NCBI GenBank assembly: GCA_025937115.1
Contig: JAICSB010000237.1
Span: 1-5,835 of the forward strand
From: Pseudonocardiaceae bacterium
GTDB taxonomy: Bacteria; Actinomycetota; Actinomycetes; Mycobacteriales; Pseudonocardiaceae
Length of the DNA stretch: 5,835 bases
Reading direction: 5' to 3'
Under the pieces are notes generated by a model. It had not been told where the DNA came from, searched no databases, and was given only the letters and a program-made list of their open reading frames with translations. The translations under genes and the position numbers were made by a program. This document shows, piece after piece, positions 1 through 5,835 of the stretch; within the stretch, counting starts at the first letter, position 1, and the number at the start of each line of letters is the position of its first letter.

Positions 1-1719
1 GGAACCCAAGATGATCACCTTGGGTCGTTCCCGCTGCTCGCTGACCTCGGTCTCGGCCTCGGGGTCACTCTCGTAGGCTGAGTAGTGGTACGGGGTGCGA
101 GCCGCGAACTCGGCGGCACAGGTGTCCACGGTCTTGTACACCGGCCGCACGCCCAGCCGGTGGCGCAGCGCGGCGACCTGCGGCTCGGTAAGCTCGGCGC
201 GCACGGCAGCGAGCTGCCGGTCGGAGATGCCGGCGCGCTTGGCGCGGCGCAGCAGCGGCTCGTCCAGTTCCTGGGCGGCTACGAGTTCCGCCCGCAACTC
301 CACCAGGCCGGCGATCTGGTCGATGAACCATGGATCGATCCCCGACGCCGCTGCAACCTGAGCCACCGTCGCGCCCAGCCGAAGCGCCCGCTCAGCGGCG
401 TAGAGCCGTCCGTCATGGGGAACGCACAGCGCTGCCAGCTCCGAGGCCACGGTGGCGTCGGGTGGATCGGGCCTGGTCCAGAACCCGGCGGCGGAAGTCT
501 CCATCGAGCGCAGCGCCTTGCCCAGCGCCTCGGGGAACGAGCGGCCCAGCGCCATCCCCTCCCCCACCGACTTCATCGTGGTGGTCAGCGTGGGGTCCGC
601 ACCGGGGAACTTCTCGAAAGCGAACCGCGGCACCTTGACCACCACATAGTCCAGGGTGGGCTCGAAGCTGGCCGGGGTCTCACCGGTGATGTCGTTGGTG
701 ATCTCATCCAGGGTGTAGCCGATCGCTAGTTTCGCCGCGATCTTGGCGATGGGGAAGCCGGTTGCCTTCGACGCCAACGCGGACGAGCGAGACACTCGAG
801 GGTTCATCTCGATCACGACTAGCCGGCCGGTGCTGGGATGCACCGCAAACTGGATGTTGCAGCCGCCGGTGTCCACCCCGACCTCGCGAAGCACCGCGAT
901 AGCGACGTCACGCATGTGCTGGTACTCGCGGTCGGTGAGCGTCATCACCGGGGCGACAGTGACCGAGTCCCCGGTGTGCACGCCCATCGGGTCGATGTTC
1001 TCGATCGAACACACCACCACCACGTTGTCCCGATGGTCGCGCATCAGCTCGAGCTCGTATTCCTTCCAGCCCAGCACGCTCTCCTCGATGAGCACCTGAT
1101 GCACTGGGCTTTCGGCCAGGCCCGCAGTACCAAGCCGTTCCAGCTCGGCTGGGGTGTGCGCCATCCCGGAGCCGAGCCCGCCCATGGTGTACGACGGCCG
1201 GATCACCACTGGCAGGCCGAGCTCACCGGCAGCATCGCGGATCTGCCCCAGCGAGCCGCAGACGGCGCTGCGGGGCACTTCGGCGCCCACCGCGTGCACC
1301 ACGTCCTTGAACTTCAACCGGTCCTCACCGCGCTGGATGGCCTCGATGTCGGCGCCGATCAACTCCACGCCGTAACGCGCCAGCACCCCACGCTCGTGCA
1401 GGGCCACGGCGGTGTTCAGCGCGGTCTGCCCGCCCAGGGTGGCCAGCAACGCTGTTACCGGAAACCCGGCAGTCTGCTCGGCGGCGATCACCTTCTCGAC
1501 GAACTCCGGGGTGATCGGCTCGATGTAGGTCGCATCGGCGAACTCCGGGTCAGTCATGATCGTCGCCGGATTCGAGTTCACCAGACTGACCCGCAACCCC
1601 TCCTCCCGCAACACCCGGCAAGCTTGGGTACCCGAGTAGTCGAACTCACACCCCTGCCCGATCACAATCGGCCCAGACCCCACCACCAGAACATGCCGAA
1701 TATCAGCTCTCCTGCCCAC
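1..1719 (-). CDS. carB: Carbamoyl phosphate synthetase large subunit, N-terminal half (cut by window edge)
   Basis: This is the large, ATP-using subunit of carbamoyl phosphate synthetase. It makes carbamoyl phosphate from bicarbonate, 2 ATP and ammonia delivered by CarA, feeding both pyrimidine and arginine synthesis in the cytoplasm. I translated 573 uninterrupted codons from a GTG at 1717-1719 to the left edge; the family is about 1,100 residues. Visible parts are the pre-ATP-grasp motif [20 protein letters not shown] (residues 9-28), the carboxyphosphate ATP-grasp domain to about residue 400, the oligomerisation region (about 410-555), and the start of the second synthetase unit (KVIILGS, 567-573). 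ATP/metal-site residues match the E. coli enzyme with an offset of 5: R134, R174, E220 (in GWKEYELE), H248, Q290, E304, N306 and R308. The start is decided by an in-frame stop at 1738-1740, which leaves no earlier start, and by a GAGGGGG sequence just upstream. The GTG shares one base with the carA stop (TAGTG), so CarA and CarB translation is probably coupled. The truncation is only the window limit. Confidence 0.97.
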   Translation of the reverse strand, partial: MGRRADIRHVLVVGSGPIVIGQGCEFDYSGTQACRVLREEGLRVSLVNSNPATIMTDPEFADATYIEPITPEFVEKVIAAEQTAGFPVTALLATLGGQTALNTAVALHERGVLARYGVELIGADIEAIQRGEDRLKFKDVVHAVGAEVPRSAVCGSLGQIRDAAGELGLPVVIRPSYTMGGLGSGMAHTPAELERLGTAGLAESPVHQVLIEESVLGWKEYELELMRDHRDNVVVVCSIENIDPMGVHTGDSVTVAPVMTLTDREYQHMRDVAIAVLREVGVDTGGCNIQFAVHPSTGRLVVIEMNPRVSRSSALASKATGFPIAKIAAKLAIGYTLDEITNDITGETPASFEPTLDYVVVKVPRFAFEKFPGADPTLTTTMKSVGEGMALGRSFPEALGKALRSMETSAAGFWTRPDPPDATVASELAALCVPHDGRLYAAERALRLGATVAQVAAASGIDPWFIDQIAGLVELRAELVAAQELDEPLLRRAKRAGISDRQLAAVRAELTEPQVAALRHRLGVRPVYKTVDTCAAEFAARTPYHYSAYESDPEAETEVSEQRERPKVIILGS

Positions 1720-2939
1720 TACTTGCCCCCTCGAGCGCTATTCGGAGCCGAATTGTCGTTTTCGACCCTCGCGGGACCGCCATTCGGAGCCGAATGGCGG
1801 TCGGGGTGGGCCATGAGCTGGTAGAAGCGGTCGAAGAGGTATCCGGCGTCGTGTGGGCCGGCGGCTGCTTCGGGGTGGTACTGGACGCTGAAGGCTGGGA
1901 TCTCCAGGCAGGTGAGACCTTCTACGGTGTTGTCGTTGGGACAGAAGTGGCTGACTACCGCGGTGCCGAAGTCGGAGTCGAAGCGTTCGCCGGGCTCACC
2001 GACAACAGCGAAACCGTGGTTTTGCGAGGTGATCGCCACTCGCCCGGTGGCGTGCTCGACAACTGGGATGTTGATGCCGCGGTGCCCGTATCGCATCTTG
2101 TAGGTTCCTCGACCCAGTGCCCGGCCGAGGATCTGGTTGCCGAAGCAAATCCCGAACAGTGGCAGCCGTCGCTCCAGCACTTGGCGTGTCAGCTCGACCG
2201 CGTGGTGCGCGGTGGCCGGATCGCCCGGCCCGTTGGACAGGAACACGCCGTCGGGAGATAGCTCCAACACCTGCTCCAGGGTGGCCGTGGCCGGTAGGAC
2301 ATGCGTCTCGATCCCTCGCGTGGCCAGCATCCGCGGCGTGTTGAACTTGATCCCCAAATCCAGCGCCACCACGCGGAACCGCCGCTGCGCAACCCCGCGG
2401 GTGGCGGGGACGGTGTAGGGGTTGCTGGTGGTGACTTCGCCGACGAGGTCGGCGCCGGCCATCGGGGGGCTGGTCAGCACCCGCGCCAGCAGCTGGGTCT
2501 GGTCGGCCAACGCGTCGCCGGAGAAGATGCCGGCCCGCATCGAGCCGTGCTCGCGAAGCCGGCGGGTCAGAGCGCGGGTGTCCACCCCGGAGATCCCCAC
2601 GACGCTTTGGGCCGACAGCTCTTCGTCCAGCGGCCGCAGGGACCGCCAGCTGGACGGTAGCCGGGCCGGATCGCGCACCACGTAGCCCGCGACCCAGATC
2701 CGGTGCGACTCGTCGTCCTCGTCGTTCCAGCCGGTATTGCCGATGTGCGGCGCGGTCTGCACCACGATCTGCCGGCGGTAGGACGGGTCGGTGAGGGTCT
2801 CCTGGTAACCGGTCATGCCGGTGGCGAACACTGCCTCACCCAGCGTCTGGCCCACCGCGCCGTAGGTTTCGCCGCGCACGATGGTGCCGTCCTCCAGCAC
2901 CAGCAGAGCCAGCCCGCGCGCCGTTGTTTTGGTCAACAC
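1719..2939 (-). CDS. carA: Carbamoyl phosphate synthetase small subunit (glutamine amidotransferase)
   Basis: This subunit hydrolyses glutamine and channels ammonia to CarB. It has 406 residues. The N-terminal CPSase small-chain domain covers about 10-155 and includes [14 protein letters not shown] (41-54). A class I glutamine amidotransferase domain covers about 188-378, with LSNGPGDP (234-241), the nucleophile elbow GICFGNQ carrying Cys265, and QYHPEAA with His355 and Glu357 completing the triad. The Asn in FGNQ, where E. coli has His, is normal in actinobacteria. The GTG start at 2937-2939 overlaps the end of pyrC by 7 bases and follows GGGAAGG (2944-2950) at only 4 bases; the adjacent TTG would have a more usual spacing, so the start is uncertain by one codon. 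The odd part is the C-terminal tail after about residue 379. It contains SAPN twice (383-386 and 397-400), each encoded by the palindromic repeat at 1740-1802. The mycobacterial CarA I remember ends near the catalytic domain without this tail. Confidence 0.97.
   Translation of the reverse strand: MLTKTTARGLALLVLEDGTIVRGETYGAVGQTLGEAVFATGMTGYQETLTDPSYRRQIVVQTAPHIGNTGWNDEDDESHRIWVAGYVVRDPARLPSSWRSLRPLDEELSAQSVVGISGVDTRALTRRLREHGSMRAGIFSGDALADQTQLLARVLTSPPMAGADLVGEVTTSNPYTVPATRGVAQRRFRVVALDLGIKFNTPRMLATRGIETHVLPATATLEQVLELSPDGVFLSNGPGDPATAHHAVELTRQVLERRLPLFGICFGNQILGRALGRGTYKMRYGHRGINIPVVEHATGRVAITSQNHGFAVVGEPGERFDSDFGTAVVSHFCPNDNTVEGLTCLEIPAFSVQYHPEAAAGPHDAGYLFDRFYQLMAHPDRHSAPNGGPARVENDNSAPNSARGGK
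1726..1732 (-). promoter_or_regulatory. carB ribosome binding site inside the carA 3' end
   Basis: GAGGGGG on the minus strand lies 6 bases before the GTG that overlaps the carA stop codon. Because the carB frame is closed by a TAG at 1738-1740, this site and GTG are the only reasonable initiation pair. It lies only 7 bases downstream of the second carA palindrome (1740-1753), so folding there could affect access to the site. Confidence 0.6.
1740..1802. repeat. Palindromic repeat cluster (REP-like) within the carA 3' end
   Basis: The 14-bp perfect palindrome ATTCGGCTCCGAAT (minus strand) occurs at 1782-1795 and again at 1740-1753. The first copy is extended into a perfect dyad at 1775-1802 with 13-bp arms around a 2-base centre. 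In RNA this would fold as a 12-bp stem with a 4-base loop. Between the copies, GTCGAAAACGAC (1755-1766) can form a 4-bp stem with an AAAA loop on the minus strand. The two palindrome centres are 42 bp apart, which is 14 codons and about four helical turns. No run of U follows either stem, so this is not an intrinsic terminator. It could be a dispersed palindromic element tolerated in frame, an mRNA-stabilising structure between carA and carB, or a paired operator. The dyads are seen directly; the function is unknown. Confidence 0.75.
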
Positions 2940-4228
2940 AGCACCTTCCCGTCCTCAGCGGTGATCGCGCCGCGCAGCATGGTGACCAGTACCCGGCCGG
3001 GCAGCTCCATCCCCTCAAAGGGGGTGTTGTCCGCGAGACTGGCCAGCTGCGCCCCGCGCACCGTCCAGGTGGCGTCTGGGTCGACCAGGATCAGTGTCGC
3101 CGGCTCCCCGATCGCGATCGGACGGCCTTGGCCCGTCGCCCCACCGATAAGGGCCGGGCGCTCACTCATCACCCGAGCCACCCCCCGCCAGTCCAGCAGG
3201 CCGGGGCGCACCATGGTGGCCTGCACCACTGACAGGGCTGTCTGCAGTCCCAGCATCCCGGGCCGGGCCGCGGACCACTCGCAGTCCTTGTCCTGGCCGG
3301 CGTGCGGGGCATGGTCGGTGGCCACGCAGTCCACGATCCCGTCGGCCAGTGCGGCGCGCAGCGCCGCGGTGTCGGCAGCGGTGCGCAGCGGTGGGTTGAC
3401 CTTGTTGACCGGGTCGTAGCCGGCCAGGCGCTCATCAGTGAGCAGCAAGTGGTGTGGGGTTACCTCGGCGGATACCCGGATTCCGCGTTCCTTGGCCCAC
3501 CGCAGCACCTCCACCGTGCCTGCGGTGGACACGTGGCAGACATGCAACGCCGCCGCAGCGTCCCGGGCGAGCAGGCAGTCCCGCGCCACGATCGACTCCT
3601 CCGCGGCGGCCGGCCAGCCGGCCAGGCCCAACCGGGCGGCGACTTCTCCCTCGTGGGCCTGGGCGCCGGCGGTGAGTCGGGGATCCTCCGCGTGCTGGGC
3701 GATCACCCCGCCCAACCCTCGAACGTACTCCAGGGCGCGGCGCATCAGCAGGGAATCGTGCACGCACAAGCCGTCGTCGGAGAACATCCGCACTGCCGCT
3801 GCGGACGCGGCCATGGCGCCCAGCTCAGCGAGCCGCTCCCCGCGCAGGCCGGCGGTGACCGCGCCGACCGGGTGCACATCGACCAGTCCGACATCACGCC
3901 CGCGCCGGTACACGTGCTCGACGACGACCGCGGTGTCGGCCACCGGGTCGGTATTGGCCATCGCGAACACCGCGGTGTAACCACCCAGCGCCGCGGCTGC
4001 CGAGCCAGTGGCGATCGTCTCGGCGTCCTCCCGGCCAGGTTCGCGCAGGTGGGCATGCAGGTCGACCAAGCCGGGCAACGCAACCAGGCCCCCGCCGTCG
4101 AAGCGCTCGGCGCCGGCTCCGTCCAGTTGGGCGCCCAACTCGGCGATCACCCCATCGCGGACCAGCAGGTCGACCGGATCGCCCACGCCATAGGGCCGGA
4201 TCCCGCGCAACAGCAGGGGTCGGGTCAT
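2933..4228 (-). CDS. pyrC: Dihydroorotase, bacterial class I type
   Basis: This zinc enzyme cyclises N-carbamoyl-L-aspartate to dihydroorotate, the third step of UMP synthesis. The 431 residues match the usual length of about 425-430 for class I dihydroorotases of the amidohydrolase superfamily. The first metal motif [10 protein letters not shown] has His58, His60 and the substrate-binding Arg62. AMANTDP (89-95) carries Asn92. FSDDG (149-153) supplies the aspartate that replaces the carboxylated lysine of E. coli-type enzymes. QHAED gives His179, CHVST gives His232, and ATDHAPH (303-309) gives Asp305 for catalysis plus His306 and His309. All expected ligands are present. The ATG start at 4226-4228 forms an ATGA overlap with the pyrB stop and is preceded by GAGGA (4235-4239) at 6 bases. 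The TGA stop at 2933-2935 lies inside carA. Relatives in mycobacteria and streptomycetes have, as I recall, a small membrane-protein gene between pyrC and carA; none fits here. Confidence 0.97.
   Translation of the reverse strand: MTRPLLLRGIRPYGVGDPVDLLVRDGVIAELGAQLDGAGAERFDGGGLVALPGLVDLHAHLREPGREDAETIATGSAAAALGGYTAVFAMANTDPVADTAVVVEHVYRRGRDVGLVDVHPVGAVTAGLRGERLAELGAMAASAAAVRMFSDDGLCVHDSLLMRRALEYVRGLGGVIAQHAEDPRLTAGAQAHEGEVAARLGLAGWPAAAEESIVARDCLLARDAAAALHVCHVSTAGTVEVLRWAKERGIRVSAEVTPHHLLLTDERLAGYDPVNKVNPPLRTAADTAALRAALADGIVDCVATDHAPHAGQDKDCEWSAARPGMLGLQTALSVVQATMVRPGLLDWRGVARVMSERPALIGGATGQGRPIAIGEPATLILVDPDATWTVRGAQLASLADNTPFEGMELPGRVLVTMLRGAITAEDGKVLC
2944..2950 (-). promoter_or_regulatory. 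carA ribosome binding site
   Basis: GGGAAGG on the minus strand lies within the last codons of pyrC, 4 bases before the GTG at 2937-2939 and 7 bases before the following TTG. It supports initiation here but does not separate the two adjacent candidate starts. Confidence 0.45.
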
Positions 4229-5172
4229 GCCTGATCCTCTTGGGCTGCGAGCAGGTGGTAGAGCACAGCCATCCGGACATGCACTCCGTTACGGACCTGT
4301 TCAGTGATCGCGGCACGGGGTGAGTCGGCAACCGAGTGCGCGATCTCCATCCCCCGCAGCATCGGCCCTGGATGAAGTACCACAGCGTGCTCGGGCAACA
4401 GCGCCAGACGCGCCTCGGTGAGCCCATAGTTGATCGAGTACTCCCGGGCGGACGGAAAGAACTGGCCGCGCATTCGTTCGGCCTGCACCCGCAGCATCAT
4501 CACCGCGTCTGTGCCGGGTAACGCGGCATCAAGGTCATGCCCGACCGTGACCGGCCAGCCGCGCGCTTGCCGTATGCCCCAGTTCTCGACGCCCCAGGGC
4601 AGCAGAGTGGGCGGAGCGACGAGATGGACATGGGCACCCAGCGTGATCAAAAGGTCAATATTCGAGCGGGCGACCCTGCTATGCAGCACGTCGCCTACGA
4701 TGGTGACGGTCCGCCCATTCAGGGTGCCCAATCGATCACGTAGAGTAGCCGCATCCAGCAGTGCTTGGGTCGGATGCTGATGGCTGCCGTCCCCAGCGTT
4801 GATCACATGCGTGGGCACCCAGTCGGCGAGGCGATGAGCCGCACCCGAGGCAGGGTGCCGGATCACCACGCAGTCCGCGCCCATCGCCGCGAGCGTGAAC
4901 GCGGTGTCGCGTAGCGACTCACCTTTGGTCACCGACGACTCACCGGCAGAGATGTTGACCACGTCGGCGCTCATCCATTTGCCGGCGATTTCGAAGGAGG
5001 CGCGGGTACGGGTGGACTGCTCATAGAACAACGTGACCACGGTGCGCCCGCGCAACGTCGGTAACTTGCGTACCTCGCGACCCAACAATGACTGTTTGAG
5101 CGCCTCGGCGGTGTCGAGTAACGCGGTGGCAACCTCTCGCGGCAGATCAGCAGTGCTCAACAGATGCCTCAC
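4225..5172 (-). CDS. pyrB: Aspartate carbamoyltransferase catalytic subunit
   Basis: This enzyme transfers the carbamoyl group of carbamoyl phosphate to L-aspartate, the first committed pyrimidine step. It has 315 residues, typical of catalytic chains. The N-terminal carbamoyl-phosphate domain has STRTR at 53-57, Lys83 in TKGES, RHPASG (105-110) and HPTQALLD (133-140). The C-terminal aspartate domain has HSRVARS (164-170), RVQ (228-230) and HPGPM (267-271). The GTG start at 5170-5172 overlaps the pyrR stop as GTGA and has GGAG (5179-5182) 6 bases upstream; the protein then begins RHLLSTADL, like mycobacterial PyrB. No pyrI regulatory-chain gene is present, as expected in actinobacteria. A stretch around 194-204 ([11 protein letters not shown]) appears several residues longer than the M. 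tuberculosis protein as I remember it, in a surface loop before the aspartate site. All substrate-binding motifs are intact. Confidence 0.97.
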   Translation of the reverse strand: MRHLLSTADLPREVATALLDTAEALKQSLLGREVRKLPTLRGRTVVTLFYEQSTRTRASFEIAGKWMSADVVNISAGESSVTKGESLRDTAFTLAAMGADCVVIRHPASGAAHRLADWVPTHVINAGDGSHQHPTQALLDAATLRDRLGTLNGRTVTIVGDVLHSRVARSNIDLLITLGAHVHLVAPPTLLPWGVENWGIRQARGWPVTVGHDLDAALPGTDAVMMLRVQAERMRGQFFPSAREYSINYGLTEARLALLPEHAVVLHPGPMLRGMEIAHSVADSPRAAITEQVRNGVHVRMAVLYHLLAAQEDQA

Positions 5173-5750
5173 CGCTGGCTCCGGCGGATCACAACGGCAT
5201 CGGTGCCGTCGGTCTCGACGAGTAGCACACCGACCTCCTCGTCCCGAGAAGTCGGCAGGTTCTTGCCTACATAATCAGCACGTAGCGGCAGTTCACGATG
5301 GCCGCGGTCGACCAACACCGCGAGTTGCACTGCCCGGGGTCGGCCATACTCACGCAGCGCGTCCAACGCGGCAGCAACGGTCCGACCGGAGAAGAGCACG
5401 TCGTCGACCAGAACGACGAGCACATCGTCAAGCCCACCAGCCGGCAGCTCAGTAATCTGCAGCGCCCGGGTCGGGCGCCGCCGAAGGTCGTCCCGGTAAA
5501 GGGTGATGTCCAGGGTTCCCAGGCGTGGCGAGGAACCGCCGAACTCCCGGATCCGATCCGCCAATCGGTGCGCCAGCGGGACGCCGCGAGTAGGGATACC
5601 GACCAGCACCAACGGCTCGGGGGCGGTGCGTTCGATGATCTGATGAGCCATCCGGGCGACGATGCGCGTGACCTCGGCCGCCGACAGCAGCTCGCGCTGC
5701 CGCGGTGGCCCTGCCTCGCCCACCGCGCCCGTCCCGGACGGGGACGACAC
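5169..5750 (-). CDS. pyrR: Bifunctional pyr operon regulator / uracil phosphoribosyltransferase
   Basis: PyrR binds pyr mRNA when UMP or UTP is abundant and lowers pyr gene expression; many family members also convert uracil and PRPP to UMP. The 193 residues fit the family, with an extra flexible N-terminus of about 18 residues, as in mycobacteria. Visible motifs are GIPTRGV (51-57), DITLYRDDL (81-89), the PRPP-binding signature [13 protein letters not shown] (112-124), and the basic RNA-contact region [19 protein letters not shown] (146-164). In the N-terminal helix, Arg33 and His36 line up with RNA-contact residues of Bacillus PyrR, while Ala32 replaces a Thr. The GTG start at 5748-5750 is supported by a perfect AAGGAGGT 5 bases upstream. 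It is the first gene of the operon and is probably autoregulated, because its ribosome binding site lies in a PyrR-binding stem. Its end overlaps pyrB by 4 bases. Confidence 0.96.
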   Translation of the reverse strand: MSSPSGTGAVGEAGPPRQRELLSAAEVTRIVARMAHQIIERTAPEPLVLVGIPTRGVPLAHRLADRIREFGGSSPRLGTLDITLYRDDLRRRPTRALQITELPAGGLDDVLVVLVDDVLFSGRTVAAALDALREYGRPRAVQLAVLVDRGHRELPLRADYVGKNLPTSRDEEVGVLLVETDGTDAVVIRRSQR

Positions 5751-5755
5751 GGTGG

Positions 5756-5763
5756 ACCTCCTT
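5756..5763 (-). promoter_or_regulatory. pyrR ribosome binding site (AAGGAGGT)
   Basis: A full 8-base complement to the 16S rRNA 3' end sits 5 bases before the GTG at 5748-5750 and fixes the pyrR start. It is also the 3' strand of the lower stem of the PyrR-binding structure. Confidence 0.85.
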
Positions 5764-5795
5764 CCCCGCCTCGCTGGACGGGCCTTAAAGGACGT
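5756..5795 (-). promoter_or_regulatory. PyrR-binding stem-loop in the pyrR leader, sequestering the ribosome binding site
   Basis: Read on the minus strand, the RNA has the order ACGUCCUU, UAAGG, CCCG, UCCAGCGAGG, CGGG, G, AAGGAGGU. CCCG/CGGG forms the upper stem around a loop that differs at one base from the Bacillus PyrR-binding loop (UCCAGAGAGG). UAAGG opposite a single G forms the purine-rich internal bulge also typical of that site. ACGUCCUU pairs with AAGGAGGU except for one G-G opposition, so the complete Shine-Dalgarno sequence is held in the lower stem. No U-tract or second terminator hairpin lies between this element and the GTG. The expected mechanism is translational repression by PyrR with UMP/UTP, as reported for Mycobacterium smegmatis. 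The fold is drawn by hand, not computed. Confidence 0.88.
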
Positions 5796-5800
5796 CAGGT

Positions 5801-5819
5801 GCCGGACCGGCGCCGGACC
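5801..5819. repeat. GC-rich direct repeat and dyad in the pyr leader
   Basis: GCCGGACC occurs twice on the plus strand (5801-5808 and 5812-5819). The segment also contains the palindrome CCGGCGCCGG (5807-5816). In the leader RNA, 5804-5819 can fold as a hairpin with two G-C pairs, one U-U mismatch, three more G-C pairs and a GCGC loop. It lies between the possible promoter and the PyrR site, so it may insulate the PyrR stem-loop or be part of the leader fold. No function can be assigned. Confidence 0.4.
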
Positions 5820-5828
5820 CAGACGGAC

Positions 5829-5834
5829 ATTATC
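5829..5834 (-). promoter_or_regulatory. Possible -10 element of the pyr operon promoter
   Basis: GATAAT on the minus strand matches five of six bases of the TATAAT consensus and is an AT-rich island in GC-rich DNA, 79 bases before the pyrR start codon. Transcription would begin near 5821-5823, giving a leader of about 70-75 bases that contains the whole PyrR site. The -35 region is outside the window, so this is tentative. Confidence 0.4.
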
Positions 5835-5835
5835 A

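Noticed and set aside
85..729. Plus-strand open frame of 214 codons opposite carB
   Set aside because: Antisense to the CarB oligomerisation region, which translates cleanly on the minus strand; a GC-bias artefact.
1..1719. carB as a truncated or split gene
   Set aside because: The frame is open to the window edge and stops in the middle of the expected second-half motif; the truncation is only the end of the window.
1775..1802. The strong dyad as a transcription terminator between carA and carB
   Set aside because: No U-tract follows the stem on either strand, and the overlapping stop/start of carA and carB argues for continuous transcription.
1740..1802. The two repeats as a CRISPR or tandem-repeat array
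   Set aside because: Only two copies, a 14-base unit and a spacer that is translated; no leader and no cas genes.
838..1824. Long plus-strand open frame (328 codons) opposite carB
   Set aside because: It lies antisense to well-conserved carB sequence, has a composition rich in His, Arg, Gly and Gln typical of GC-rich mirror frames, and shows no recognisable domain.
2126..2150. CarA motif GICFGNQ lacking the usual His after Gly as a defect
   Set aside because: The same sequence is found in mycobacterial CarA as I remember it, and Cys265, His355 and Glu357 are intact.
3302..4234. Long plus-strand open frame (310 codons) opposite pyrC
   Set aside because: Antisense to pyrC, whose metal-binding residues are all present on the other strand; no protein family features in the plus frame.
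5751..5835. Bacillus-style transcription attenuator in the leader
   Set aside because: No terminator hairpin with a U-run and no long antiterminator partner fit between the PyrR loop and the pyrR start; the ribosome-site-sequestering form explains the sequence better.

Overview
The window is the 5' part of a de novo pyrimidine (UMP) biosynthesis operon from a high-GC Gram-positive bacterium (Actinomycetota). The organism call rests on three things: a strongly G/C-biased third codon position, the gene order pyrR-pyrB-pyrC-carA-carB, and protein sequences that read like the mycobacterial/pseudonocardial versions of these enzymes. I cannot name the genus. All genes are on the minus strand, so transcription runs from the right edge (about 5835) to the left edge (1).

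Layout in transcription order: an 85-base leader (5751-5835) with a possible -10 hexamer at the very edge, a GC-rich dyad, and a clear PyrR-binding RNA stem-loop whose lower stem contains the pyrR Shine-Dalgarno sequence; pyrR (5169-5750); pyrB (4225-5172); pyrC (2933-4228); carA (1719-2939); and carB (1-1719), cut by the window edge after residue 573, just as its second synthetase half begins. There is no intergenic space between genes. Every junction overlaps (4, 4, 7 and 1 bases), and four of the five start codons are GTG, which suggests translational coupling along one mRNA.

Function: CarA and CarB form the glutamine-dependent carbamoyl phosphate synthetase. PyrB condenses carbamoyl phosphate with aspartate. 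PyrC closes the ring to dihydroorotate. PyrR is the UMP/UTP-sensing RNA-binding regulator. The leader has no terminator U-tract. The visible design therefore fits PyrR-dependent translational repression, as described for mycobacteria, rather than the attenuation used in Bacillus.

The operon itself is conventional. The part least explained by known gene content is the end of carA. A 14-bp perfect palindrome occurs there twice, 42 bp apart centre to centre. One copy extends into a 28-bp dyad with 13-bp arms, and a small hairpin lies between the copies. Together they encode most of a roughly 27-residue C-terminal tail that carA relatives, as I remember them, lack. This looks like a REP-like palindromic element absorbed into the reading frame, or a paired protein-binding site, placed just before the carB start. 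No mobile element, CRISPR array, tRNA or rRNA was seen.
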